Of a stretch of 64,000 nt of DNA, positions 10,057-17,813 are shown piece by piece; the stretch's first letter is position 1, and every line of letters starts with the position of its first letter. The stretch is taken from contig NZ_CP109328.1 of the NCBI RefSeq assembly GCF_035918155.1, positions 186,001 through 250,000 of the forward strand, given 5' to 3'. The DNA comes from Streptomyces sp. NBC_01591 (GTDB taxonomy: Bacteria; Actinomycetota; Actinomycetes; Streptomycetales; Streptomycetaceae). A program made the position numbers and the translations under genes. The notes below the pieces were generated by a model. That model did no database searches and was not told the DNA's origin. It worked only from the letters and a program-made list of their open reading frames with translations.

Positions 10057-10211
10057 CGGATTTCCTTCCGTGCGCGGTACGCACGATCCTCACCGCGCAG
10101 ACAACACCCCAGCATGGGCCCAGATACTCATCTCCGCCCGAGCTCATACTCAGCCCGTACGCCTTGCGGCTCGGACCGGCCGAACCAGGGCGGTCCAAGG
10201 GCGCATACGGA

Positions 10212-10389
10212 GTGGAAGCCACCGAAGAAGGCCTCGCCGCCGCCCGGGCGAGCAACCCCAGGGGCACCACAGCGATGGCCATCCGCGACCACCTCAACGG
10301 CCTGTGGAGCGACGAGGACTTCGAGGAGGGTATCCCCGGGACGGCAAGCCGGGCCTGTCACCCGCCCAACTGGCCATTGTCTCGGTCTA
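10212..10389 (+). pseudogene. IS1182-family transposase N-terminal fragment
   Basis: The sequence encodes ARASNPRGTTAMAIRDHLNG and LWSDEDFEEG. After a frame change it encodes YPRDGKPGLSPAQLAIVSV, the start of IS1182-type transposases. It is cut at the TA where the IS630 element inserted, and no continuation is seen on the other side. Confidence 0.6.
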
Positions 10390-11811
10390 GTGTGATGCGC
10401 CAGAAAAGGCGGTCTTAAGTCTGTAGGCTGTTTTTATGTCGCATCGAGGCCCTCGTGCTGTCGAAGTCGTGCTGTCCGCTGAGGAGCGTGCGGAGTTGCT
10501 GCGCTGGGCGGGTGGCGGGGTGCCGGCCCGTGTGGCCGAGCGGGCGCGGATCATCCTGGCCTGTGCGGACGGGGCGTCAAATACCGCTGTGGCGGCGGAC
10601 TGTGGGGTGTCCGTGGAGACGGTGCGCAAGTGGCGTTCGCGGTTCGTGGCCCGGCGGCTGGCGGGCTTGGTGGATGAGCCGCGGCCGGGCCGGCGCAAGC
10701 CGGACCTGGTGCTCAGCGAAGCCGAGCGTGCGGAGCTGACGCGCTGGGCGCGGCGGGCGAAGACCGCGCAGTTCCTGGCACTGCGCGCGAAGATCGTGCT
10801 GCGGTGTGCGGAGGGCGGGACGAACAAGGAGGTCGCGGCCGAACTCGGCATCGCCCACGCGACGGTGAACCGCTGGCGCTCCAGGTTCATCACCCTGCGT
10901 CTGGACGGACTGACGGACGAGCCCCGCCCCGGCAGGCCGCCCTCGGTCCTGCTCGACCAGGTCGAGGACGTACTCGTGGCGACTCTGGAGTCCGTCCCGG
11001 GCAAGGACACGCACTGGTCGCGTGCCTCGATGGCGAAGCACAGCGGGCTGTCGAAATCGACCGTCGGGCGGATCTGGAAGAAGTTCGACCTCAAGCCCCA
11101 CCTGCAGGACTCCTTCAGACTGTCCACCGACCCGCAGTTCGTCGCCAAGGTCGTCGACGTCGTCGGCCTCTACCACCAGCCGCCGGAGAAGGCGGTGGTT
11201 CTCTGCGTCGATGGAAAGAGCCAGATCCAGGCACTGGACCGCTCGCAGCCGGTACTGCCGATGATGCCGGGCATGCCCGAACGCCGCACCCACGACTACT
11301 ACCGGCACGGGATCACCAGCCTGTTCGCCGCCTTCAACATCGCCGACGGCACCGTCATATCGGAACTGCACCGCCGCCACCGCGCCATCGAGTTCAAGAA
11401 GTTCCTGATCCGGATCGACAAGGCCGTGCCCAGCGGACTCGACGTCCATCTGGTCTGTGACAAATTACGCCACCCACAACACCGCCGAGATCAAGACGTG
11501 GCTGGGAAAACACCCCCGCTTCCACGTCCACTTCACCCCGACCGGCTCTTCCTGGATGAACCAGGTCGAGCGGTGGTTCGGCCTGCTGACCGACAAACTC
11601 ATCCGCCGCGGCGTCCACACCTCCGTGACAGCCCTGGAGAAGGACATCACCGCCTGGATCGACACCTGGAACGAGAACCCGAAGCCGTTCACCTGGACCA
11701 AGACCGCCGACGAGATCCTCAAGTCCCTCGCCGACTACCTCACCAAAATCAGCCCACCCAGCACCGAAAACCAGCGGCAGACTTAAGATCACCTTTTCTG
11801 GCGCATCACAC
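10390..11811 (+). mobile_element. IS630-family insertion sequence (1422 bp)
   Basis: Near-perfect terminal inverted repeats of about 35 bp (GTGTGATGCGCCAGAAAAGG at the left, its complement at the right) are bounded by TA on both sides, the family's target duplication. It carries one transposase gene interrupted by a one-base frameshift. Confidence 0.92.
10436..11786 (+). pseudogene. IS630-family transposase with duplicated HTH and a frameshift
   Basis: DDE transposase. Residues about 5-86 and 87-168 are two tandem copies of the HTH-linker module, each ending DEPRPGR, where one copy is usual. The catalytic core follows with VVLCVDGKSQIQALDR (Asp), VCDNYATHNTAEIK (Asp) and TPTGSSWMNQVERWFG (Glu). 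An extra A near 11462 (GACAAATTACG) shifts the frame between the first and second catalytic Asp regions, so an intact enzyme needs a frameshift. The second frame ends at the TAA inside the right repeat. I see no classical slippery heptamer, so inactivation or sequencing error is more likely than programmed shifting. Confidence 0.85.
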
Positions 11812-11933
11812 TAGTGCCGTATCAGCCAACGTTCGCCCTGTAGTACCTCAGATCGCGGATGGCACATGTCTCGGCGAACGCGACGTCGGAAATCCGCCAG
11901 CATGCTCGCGGTCGGTCGGGCGAGAATCCGCTC

Positions 11934-12575
11934 ATGATCGCTGAAGCGCAGGGAATCCGCATCCGGCACCGCGGGCATGAACCGCAGGTCCATCCCACCG
12001 CCTACGTCGCCCCGACGGCCACGCTCGTCGGTGATGTCCGCGTGGGGCGAAGGGCGCGGGTGATGTACGGTGCGGTGCTCGATGCCGAGGGGTCTCGGAT
12101 CGAGGTCGGGGAGGCGGCGGTGATCTGCGAGAACGCGGTGTTGCGCGGGTCTGCGGTCGCCGGCGATCAGCCGGTGCTTGTCGACGACCACGTCTTCGTG
12201 GGGCCGCATGCCACGCTGCTGGGCTGCGAGGTCGGCAGGTGCGTCTATGTGGCGACCGCGGCGACGGTCCTGCAGTGCGCACGGTTGGGGGCCGGCTCGG
12301 TTGTCGCTGTCGGCGCGCTCGTCCATGCGCGCACCGTTTTGCCGGACGAGTACTTCGTGCCGCCGCACACCGTGGCGCTTGACGCGCCGGTGCGGCTGCT
12401 GGCCCCTGGCGATCCGGGCCTGGCCGAGGCCGTCGGGCGGGTGGGCTTCGCGCAGGTGGCGTTCGGCGTCGACGCGGAGTGGACCGACCGGATCAGCCGG
12501 TACGAGCACATCGCGGAGGTGCGCGTCGCCGAGTTCGGCACGCACGCGGACGATGAGGTTCTGAATCTCGGCTAA
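11934..12575 (+). CDS. gamma-carbonic-anhydrase-like hexapeptide-repeat protein
   Basis: 213 residues forming a left-handed beta-helix by sequence. Repeats start at VHPTAYVAPTATLVGDVRVG and continue through VICENAVLRGSAV, VLVDDHVFVGPHATLLGCEV and AGSVVAVGALVHARTVLP, with a helical C-terminal segment. The order resembles gamma-class carbonic anhydrase/PaaY-type proteins, in which His residues between subunits bind zinc. Catalytic status is not certain from sequence alone. The ATG at 11934 (MIAEAQGIRIRH) is preferred over an upstream in-frame start at 11859 that reads non-coding sequence next to the IS630 end. Confidence 0.7.
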   Translation: MIAEAQGIRIRHRGHEPQVHPTAYVAPTATLVGDVRVGRRARVMYGAVLDAEGSRIEVGEAAVICENAVLRGSAVAGDQPVLVDDHVFVGPHATLLGCEVGRCVYVATAATVLQCARLGAGSVVAVGALVHARTVLPDEYFVPPHTVALDAPVRLLAPGDPGLAEAVGRVGFAQVAFGVDAEWTDRISRYEHIAEVRVAEFGTHADDEVLNLG

Positions 12576-12896
12576 CGCCGCATCAGCGACCCTTGTGCTG
12601 TGGTGAGGTGACGCGCCGTCCGGATTCCACTCCGGCGCGCGCGTCCGGCAAGCTGTGCCGGTGGCAGAGCGAGTGCGGGTCCGTGAGATCGAAGTCAGGG
12701 TAGGGCGGCCTGGGCCGGGGCGGTATGGGGTCAGCGCCCTGCCGCTGTCGCGAAGTGCACTTGTGCGCGCCGGAATTGATGTGCGGCCGGGGCCTTCCGC
12801 TGACCCGGGCCAGCAGCTTCCCATCCCAGGCCGCTCCCCATCCGGGCTACGTGGCGGCCGGGAGGGGTTCCGTGAGGCGGTCCAGCCGGTTGTGGT
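12576..12896. other. gene-poor interval with debris
   Basis: It holds a short plus-strand piece VAERVRVREIEVRVG at 12658, similar to the N-terminus of some IS630-type transposases, and a degenerate repeat at 12838-12890 that recurs near 19200. No intact gene. Confidence 0.4.
12838..12890 (-). repeat. degenerate ~50-bp repeat, left of the 12.9-19.2 kb cluster
   Basis: On the minus strand it encodes NRLDRLTEPLPAAT followed by a stop. A sequence about 80% identical, in the same orientation at 19200-19251, encodes TRLDGLTEALPAAT as the end of a longer remnant. The pair brackets the whole cluster. Confidence 0.5.
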
Positions 12897-13832
12897 TCAG
12901 CTCAGGCGGTGGCTAAGGAGGGCGAGACCAGCCCCGGCGGCCCGGTGCTGGTAGGCGCGCAGTCCCGGGGCGCCGGGGGGTGCGGGTTTGCGAGCGTTGT
13001 GGTGCCAGTGGCCGGTGAGTGCGGCGAGGAACGCGGTGGTGGTGTCGGGGTTGCTGGCGGTGGCGGGGTGGTCGCGGAGCAGGCGTGCGATGTCTGCGGG
13101 CGTGTGTCCGGCGAGGATGAGTTGCGGTGCGAGGGAGGCGGCGTCGATGCAGGCCGGGCCGGTGGTGGCGTGTGCCCAGTCCACGAAGGTCACGCCGCGG
13201 GCCTGGTCGTGGACCATGTTGTCGGCCCGCAGGTCGCCGTGGACGATGCGGTCGCCGTGGGCGAGGGCGGGCCAGGCCGCTTCCAGTTCGGCGAGCTGCG
13301 GCAGGCGGTCACGGGCAGCGGGGGCGAGGTCGGTCGGCGGATCGGAGATGAGTTCGTCCCAGCCGTGCAGGGCCGCCGCCGTGGACGGCATGGTGCTCAC
13401 CGCTGCGGCGTACGGCGCCGGGGCGGGGCTGGAAGTCAGTTTGTCCAGGAGGGCCAAGGTCTGCCCGACGTCGCCGGACGCCGGGGACAGGTCGGGGTGC
13501 GGTCCGTCCAGGTGGGCGATGACGACGGCGGTCCAGCCGGCGGCGCGGTGGATCCCCAGCAGCTCCGGGGCCGGAGCCCCGGAAGGCAACGCGTCCAGGA
13601 CTGCGGCCTCGTGGACGTTGGCGGCGGTCAGCGGGTCGTCGTCGGGGGCCGCTTTGACGAAGACCCGTCGGCCGTCGGCCAGAGTGAGCGCGGCGGCGAG
13701 CTGGTGGCCGAAGCCGCCTGCGGGGGTGACCGTGTCGGTGACGGGTGCGCCGAGGGCGTCTTCGAGGCGGGCGCGCAGCGGCAGGGGGACGTCGGTCCAT
13801 TGCAGACGGCCGCTGGTGGGCGGTACAGGCAT
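12897..13832 (-). CDS. APH-family phosphotransferase
   Basis: Kinase-fold protein of the aminoglycoside/choline phosphotransferase superfamily, 311 residues. It has Lys60 in RRVFVK, the catalytic loop IVHGDLRADNMV (His198, Asp200, Asn205) and the metal-binding FVDWAHA (Asp218). The substrate is unknown and could be a small hydroxylated metabolite or an antibiotic. It is last in a run of minus-strand genes and separated from the HAD gene by 215 bases containing a strong hairpin, so it may be transcribed separately. Antibiotic inactivation is possible but nothing in the sequence specifies it. Confidence 0.8.
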   Translation of the reverse strand: MPVPPTSGRLQWTDVPLPLRARLEDALGAPVTDTVTPAGGFGHQLAAALTLADGRRVFVKAAPDDDPLTAANVHEAAVLDALPSGAPAPELLGIHRAAGWTAVVIAHLDGPHPDLSPASGDVGQTLALLDKLTSSPAPAPYAAAVSTMPSTAAALHGWDELISDPPTDLAPAARDRLPQLAELEAAWPALAHGDRIVHGDLRADNMVHDQARGVTFVDWAHATTGPACIDAASLAPQLILAGHTPADIARLLRDHPATASNPDTTTAFLAALTGHWHHNARKPAPPGAPGLRAYQHRAAGAGLALLSHRLS

Positions 13833-13996
13833 GGGGGCAGCTTTCAGAGGTCAGGGATCGGTGGCGGGGTGATGGGGGTGCGCGCCGAGCCGGACCGCGA
13901 GTCGGGCTGAGGAAGGGGTTCCTCAGTGCTCCAGCTCGGCGCCGGGCGCTCGTCGCCGCATCACGCGCATTCGCCTGTGTCCTCTGGGGTGTGGGG

Positions 13997-14029
13997 GTGG
14001 AGGGGAACCCGTTGCGGGTTCCCCTCCAC
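13997..14029 (-). terminator. 15-bp perfect hairpin between HAD and APH genes
   Basis: GTGGAGGGGAACCCG, loop TTG, CGGGTTCCCCTCCAC. It is a very stable stem just downstream of the five overlapping genes. There is no T tract, as is common for Streptomyces terminators. It could also be a processing or attenuation site. Confidence 0.65.
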
Positions 14030-14047
14030 TGTAGTGGGGCTACTGCA

Positions 14048-14707
14048 TCACGCGTTGTCGATTGGGGGCAGGTGGCGCAGGAGGGACGGTCCGATGCTGG
14101 TGGGCGCGGGCAGGAGGTGGCTGGCTCCGGCCGCGCGGAGAGCGGCGGGAGGGTGCCAGCCCCAGACCGCTCCGAGCGCAAGGACTCGGGCGGCGCGGGC
14201 CGCGGTCATGTCGGTGGGGCTGTCCCCGATGAATACCGCGTGCTCCGGGCCGACGTTCAATCGGCTCAGGGCGAGGTGTAGCCCGTCGGGGGCCGGTTTG
14301 GGTGGCGCGTCCTGCCGGGTGACGATGACGTCCAGCAGTTCGGACAGGGCCGGCGGCAGCAGCCACCGCAGGCGGTCGGGGTCCTGAACCGTGACCGCGC
14401 CCGTGGCCGTGCCCTGTGCGCGCAGGGCCAGCAGGCCGGAGAGCACCCCGGGGAACGGCTGGACAGAGTTGGCGGACATGGCGCCGTCCCACCAGCGATC
14501 GCACGCGTCGTCGGGGTCGGCGACGTCCAGGAACGCCAGGACCTCGCAGCGGGGGCGGCGCAGAGCGCCGGGCGGAAGGTCACCCGGCATCACACGACGG
14601 CCGGTTGCACAGGTGGCGACCCCCGCGAGGGTGGCCCGCACCGCGGCGGCGCTGTCCAGCAGCACTCCGTCCAGGTCGAACAGCGCCGCTCGCCGGGTGG
14701 CCGTCAC
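14048..14707 (-). CDS. HAD-superfamily phosphatase
   Basis: 219 residues with the HAD motifs: ALFDLDGVLLDS (nucleophile Asp11, acid Asp13), a helical cap, Lys in PKPAPDG, and FIGDSPTDM. The beta-phosphoglucomutase/phosphatase-like layout suggests dephosphorylation of a small metabolite. The start ATG overlaps the stop of the preceding phosphoribosyltransferase gene by four bases (14704-14707), so translation is probably coupled. In this gene set it would be the natural step to remove a phosphate from a nucleotide-like intermediate, which is inference. Confidence 0.82.
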   Translation of the reverse strand: MTATRRAALFDLDGVLLDSAAAVRATLAGVATCATGRRVMPGDLPPGALRRPRCEVLAFLDVADPDDACDRWWDGAMSANSVQPFPGVLSGLLALRAQGTATGAVTVQDPDRLRWLLPPALSELLDVIVTRQDAPPKPAPDGLHLALSRLNVGPEHAVFIGDSPTDMTAARAARVLALGAVWGWHPPAALRAAGASHLLPAPTSIGPSLLRHLPPIDNA

Positions 14708-15228
14708 CGCGCACTGTCCGGGTCACGGACCAGGGAGCGCAGGAGCAGATGGTGGCTGGCGAGCAGGGCGGTGGCGCCCGTGTCCCGATCGAGGACGCAT
14801 AAGGCCGTGCCGACCCTTGCGCCGCCGATCCGCAGCAGACGGGCGCTGCGCAGGAGACTGACGCCGCTGCGGGCGGTGTCGTCCAGCAGGACGGTTCGCC
14901 GGCCTTCCAGGCCGGTGCCCTCGATCTGTTGCCATGTGCCGTGTTCCTTGGGGGCCGGGCGTAGGAAGGCGGCGGGCAGGCCGGTGTGCAGGGACACCGC
15001 CGTGACCAGCGGGATGCCGGCCAGCGCCGGACCGGCCAGGACCTCGGTGTCGGCGGGCAGCAGGTCCGCCAGCGCGGCCGCGGTCTCCGTCAGCAGCTGC
15101 GGGTCACCGGCCAGCCGGTAGGGGTCGAAGTAGGTTTCGAGCGTGCCGCCGTCCGGCAGCCGGTAAGGGCCCAGCCGGTAGGCGACGGCGGCGATCTTCT
15201 CCGCGAAGAGGACGGTGGACGGAGTCAC
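14704..15228 (-). CDS. orotate-phosphoribosyltransferase-like protein
   Basis: 174 residues from a GTG at 15228 that overlaps the upstream stop in GTGA. PRTase fold: substrate loop region LAGPALAGIPLVTAVSLHTG, a Lys in AFLRPAPKEHGTW, and the PRPP-binding loop TVLLDDTARSGVSLL (two acidic residues then a Ser/Thr-rich turn). It is shorter than PyrE and lies far from any pyrimidine genes, so a dedicated base or PRPP-dependent reaction in this operon is more likely than housekeeping. Much longer upstream extensions in this frame overlap the LOG gene and are rejected. Confidence 0.75.
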   Translation of the reverse strand: MTPSTVLFAEKIAAVAYRLGPYRLPDGGTLETYFDPYRLAGDPQLLTETAAALADLLPADTEVLAGPALAGIPLVTAVSLHTGLPAAFLRPAPKEHGTWQQIEGTGLEGRRTVLLDDTARSGVSLLRSARLLRIGGARVGTALCVLDRDTGATALLASHHLLLRSLVRDPDSAR

Positions 15229-15779
15229 TGCTCGCACCGCCCGGCGTCGAGGGTCTTGAGATCGGCGGCGAGCGCTTCGGCGTCGGGAAGTTCCCGCAGA
15301 AAGCCCAGGGGCCGGGTGGGGCTCTCGGTCAGCCATCCCTCCGCTCGCAAGATCGCGCTCAGACGGCACACGGCGGGCCCGAGCAGCCGCACGGGAAGGG
15401 GGCGGATCGTGGTGGCGTAGTACAGGGCGGCGGTGAGTTCGTGCAGCGTGCCGACCCCTCCGCCCATCGCGACGACCAGGTCCGCGTCGTCGAGGTATGC
15501 GTGCAGCCGGGCCCCCATGGTCGGGGCGTACACGGTGGTGGTGACGTGGGGGTTGAGGGCTCCCCAGTCGGGGCGGTCGGCCAGCGTGACGGCGGTGACT
15601 GGCGCGCCGTGGCGTGCGGCGCCGCGCGCGGCGGCCTCCATCAGCCCGTTGTAGCCGCCGTGCTTCAGGGCGTATCCGGCGCGGGCGAGTGCGGCGCCGG
15701 CGGCCTCCGCCAGGGGTTCCTCGCCGTCCGGCGGTACAACTCCGGCGAACAGGGCCGCGGTCAGGTCGGTGCTGTTCAT
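15225..15779 (-). CDS. LOG/TIGR00730-type Rossmann protein (nucleotide 5'-monophosphate hydrolase-like)
   Basis: 184 residues from ATG 15779, overlapping the preceding stop in ATGA. It has the family signatures HGGYNGLMEAAARGA and MGGGVGTLHELTAALYY, the latter a variant of PGGxGTxxE. Characterised relatives (LOG) release a base from a nucleoside monophosphate by phosphoribohydrolysis. Others are of unknown role, including the misnamed lysine decarboxylases. Pairing with a PRTase and a nucleotidyltransferase suggests nucleotide chemistry. The first Pro of the motif is replaced by Gly, so activity should not be assumed. Confidence 0.78.
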   Translation of the reverse strand: MNSTDLTAALFAGVVPPDGEEPLAEAAGAALARAGYALKHGGYNGLMEAAARGAARHGAPVTAVTLADRPDWGALNPHVTTTVYAPTMGARLHAYLDDADLVVAMGGGVGTLHELTAALYYATTIRPLPVRLLGPAVCRLSAILRAEGWLTESPTRPLGFLRELPDAEALAADLKTLDAGRCEQ

Positions 15780-16693
15780 ACGAGTCCTTCCTCGTGCTGC
15801 TGGTAGGCGCGGTACGCGGTGATCTCGTCGGCCAGCGAGTCGACGGCGTGCGGGGCGATCCGCTGCGCAAGGCGCACGATGCGGTTCAGGGCCTCGTCCG
15901 CCTGCGCCACGTTGGGGACCGGCGGGCTGGTCAGCGCGTCCGTCAGCTCCGCCAGGCACTCCCGCCCGATCGTCGTACGGCCCACCTCGTCGGGCAGGTG
16001 GTACCAGCCGTGATGCCGGGAGTGCGGCACCAGCGCGGTGCGGATCACGTCCCGGCACGTTTCGTGCAGCTGGTGCAGGAGTCCGTAGGCGATGTACTCC
16101 TGGCCCCGCAGGACGCGTTTGCGGAGCATCGCGTGCAGGACCATCGCCTGTACCAGCAGCGTCGAGCAGTTGTCCGGCGTGGCTGCCGTACGGGCCAGCT
16201 CTGCCACCGTCTCCCCCCGGGCCCCCGCGTTCACGTCCGGGCCGGTGTCCGCACGGGTCTCCTGCCAGAGCAGGCGCGGGCCGATCCGGCGTCGCAGCGC
16301 GTCCACTGCGCTGGCCGGGCAGAGGTAGAGGTCCAGCTGGAGCAGGTGCCCGTCGTGCGGCAGCAGGTAGACGAAACCCGCGCCGCCCAGGTCGCCGACG
16401 ATGGTGTCCCGCCAGCCGGGCAGCAGCGCGCCGAACTCGGTGGACATCACCGCGTCCAGACTTCCCATCAGCGCCGGGAGCCGTTCGTCCCGTACGGCGA
16501 CGACCAGGTCGACGTCGGACAGCCGGTCTGCCGTCCCGGTTGCCAGGGAGCCCCTCACGAGCAGCTGCGTCACCGCCTGCACACCGGACAACGTCTGCAC
16601 CAGATCGGCCAGCACCGTCAGTTGAGCGGGCCGGTGGGCGTACGCCAGTTCTTCCAGCGGCGGCAGCGGCGCCGGGGGTGTTGTCGTGGTCAT
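15776..16693 (-). CDS. nucleotidyltransferase-domain protein
   Basis: 305 residues starting MTTTTPPAPLPP at 16693 behind GGAAGGAA. The pol-beta-type signature is complete: LLVRGSLATGTADRLSDVDL has the GS and the first DxD, and a further acidic residue sits in LLQLDLYLCP. The C-terminal half is helical, as in minimal nucleotidyltransferases with a four-helix domain. It could adenylylate or nucleotidylate a small molecule, or be an antibiotic nucleotidyltransferase. The substrate is unknown. It is second in the putative operon, with its stop overlapping the LOG start. Confidence 0.78.
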   Translation of the reverse strand: MTTTTPPAPLPPLEELAYAHRPAQLTVLADLVQTLSGVQAVTQLLVRGSLATGTADRLSDVDLVVAVRDERLPALMGSLDAVMSTEFGALLPGWRDTIVGDLGGAGFVYLLPHDGHLLQLDLYLCPASAVDALRRRIGPRLLWQETRADTGPDVNAGARGETVAELARTAATPDNCSTLLVQAMVLHAMLRKRVLRGQEYIAYGLLHQLHETCRDVIRTALVPHSRHHGWYHLPDEVGRTTIGRECLAELTDALTSPPVPNVAQADEALNRIVRLAQRIAPHAVDSLADEITAYRAYQQHEEGLV

Positions 16694-16731
16694 ACGACTT
16701 TTTCCTTCCTGTGAAAGAGACGAGGTACGGG

Positions 16732-17607
16732 TCAGCGGGCGAGCAGGTGCCTCTTCGCCTCCGTCCATCGGGCGGCGTCTGTGTCCGATCCGCGGTTTGT
16801 GTGCAGATCGGTGATCAGGTCGTACGCCCTGCCCTCCGCCAGCGCGTAGGCGTAGTAGGCCCGCAGCAGGACCTGCTCAGCCGAGGAGACGAACCCGAGC
16901 GAGGCAAGCTGGCTGGCCCGCTCCATCAGCCGGCCACGGTCGGCGGCCGTCATCACCGGCAGCTGGGCCGCGTCGCCCGCGCGCAGATGCGGTCGGGCGG
17001 CGAGCTTGCGGTAGGCGTCGTCGGTGTAGACGTCGGCGATCAGGTGCAGCCGGTCGGGGCCTGTGACGTTGCGGACCCCGTGGGCCTGGGAGGGCGTCAG
17101 CCGCCACAGGGAGCCGGTCGCCATGTGCACCCGGGCCCCGGCCGTGACGAGAACCGCCGACGGATTGGTGACAAGCGGGATGTGCAGGCGGTGCCGGCCG
17201 CGCTCGTGGAGCTCCGCGTAGTCGCGGTGCTCCCACAGGTAGGAGTGCGGTTCCAGTCGCGCGAGACGTACGTACATGAAGTCCAGTCCCAGTCCCGCCA
17301 GGAAGTCCTTGGTCACGGGCATGCGGTCCAGGAGGGTGGTCGGGCGGGGCCGGCCGTCGCCGATTACGACATCGTGCGGATCCCCGTCCGGGGAGTGGTT
17401 CATCAGCGAGGCGGTCCACCAGCCGCCGGACTGGTACTCCCCGTACGCGACCTTCCCCCGCGTCGGCGCCCCGAGCGCCTCCGCCCTCATCCGCTCCACC
17501 AGCGTCTCGTCCAGGTCGGCCAGCCGGGCCACCTGTTCCAGCAGCTCCGGCCCCGGGTCCGTTTTCTCCTCGCCGGCTGTTGTCGCGGCGAACGTCATCG
17601 TCCCCAT
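16732..17607 (-). CDS. aspartyl/asparaginyl beta-hydroxylase-like 2OG-Fe(II) dioxygenase
   Basis: 291 residues from ATG 17607 behind GGGAGAG. The cupin-like core shows the iron/2OG pattern of AspH-type enzymes: YLWEHRDYAEL (HxD), RHRLHIPLVTNP (Arg for 2-oxoglutarate), and WRLTPSQAHGVRN (distal His). It is first in the operon-like run and divergent from the TPR regulator. Bacterial relatives hydroxylate small molecules or peptidyl residues. Here it would be the oxidative step of the pathway. It is separated from the next gene by 38 bases. Confidence 0.8.
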   Translation of the reverse strand: MGTMTFAATTAGEEKTDPGPELLEQVARLADLDETLVERMRAEALGAPTRGKVAYGEYQSGGWWTASLMNHSPDGDPHDVVIGDGRPRPTTLLDRMPVTKDFLAGLGLDFMYVRLARLEPHSYLWEHRDYAELHERGRHRLHIPLVTNPSAVLVTAGARVHMATGSLWRLTPSQAHGVRNVTGPDRLHLIADVYTDDAYRKLAARPHLRAGDAAQLPVMTAADRGRLMERASQLASLGFVSSAEQVLLRAYYAYALAEGRAYDLITDLHTNRGSDTDAARWTEAKRHLLAR

Positions 17608-17698
17608 GCGTCTCTCCCGACACCTCGTCCAGCGGCGGCCCGGCCGGGCCGCCGGGCTCACCACACCGCACCCGCAACCCGGGGCACAGAGCAGCGGC

Positions 17699-17738
17699 GT
17701 TGCGGCCGGTTGCTGCCGGTTGCGGTGGGTTGCGGTCC
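17699..17738. promoter_or_regulatory. four 10-bp direct repeats in the divergent promoter region
   Basis: GTTGCGGCCG, GTTGCTGCCG, GTTGCGGTGG and GTTGCGGTCC follow each other without gaps. A single GCAACCC lies nearby at 17674. The 10-bp spacing places each unit on the same DNA face, as expected for cooperative binding of the adjacent regulator. Confidence 0.6.
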
Positions 17739-17813
17739 GGTCCCGGCGGCCTTCCCCCGCCCCTTCGCAGCCGGAAGACTGGTGGCCCGTGTGCTCGCGA
17801 AAGGGAAGCCGCC

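Noticed and set aside
14704..15870. 388-residue version of the phosphoribosyltransferase
   Set aside because: The N-terminal two hundred residues overlap the LOG gene and are Arg-rich noise; the GTGA overlap at 15225-15228 marks the real start.
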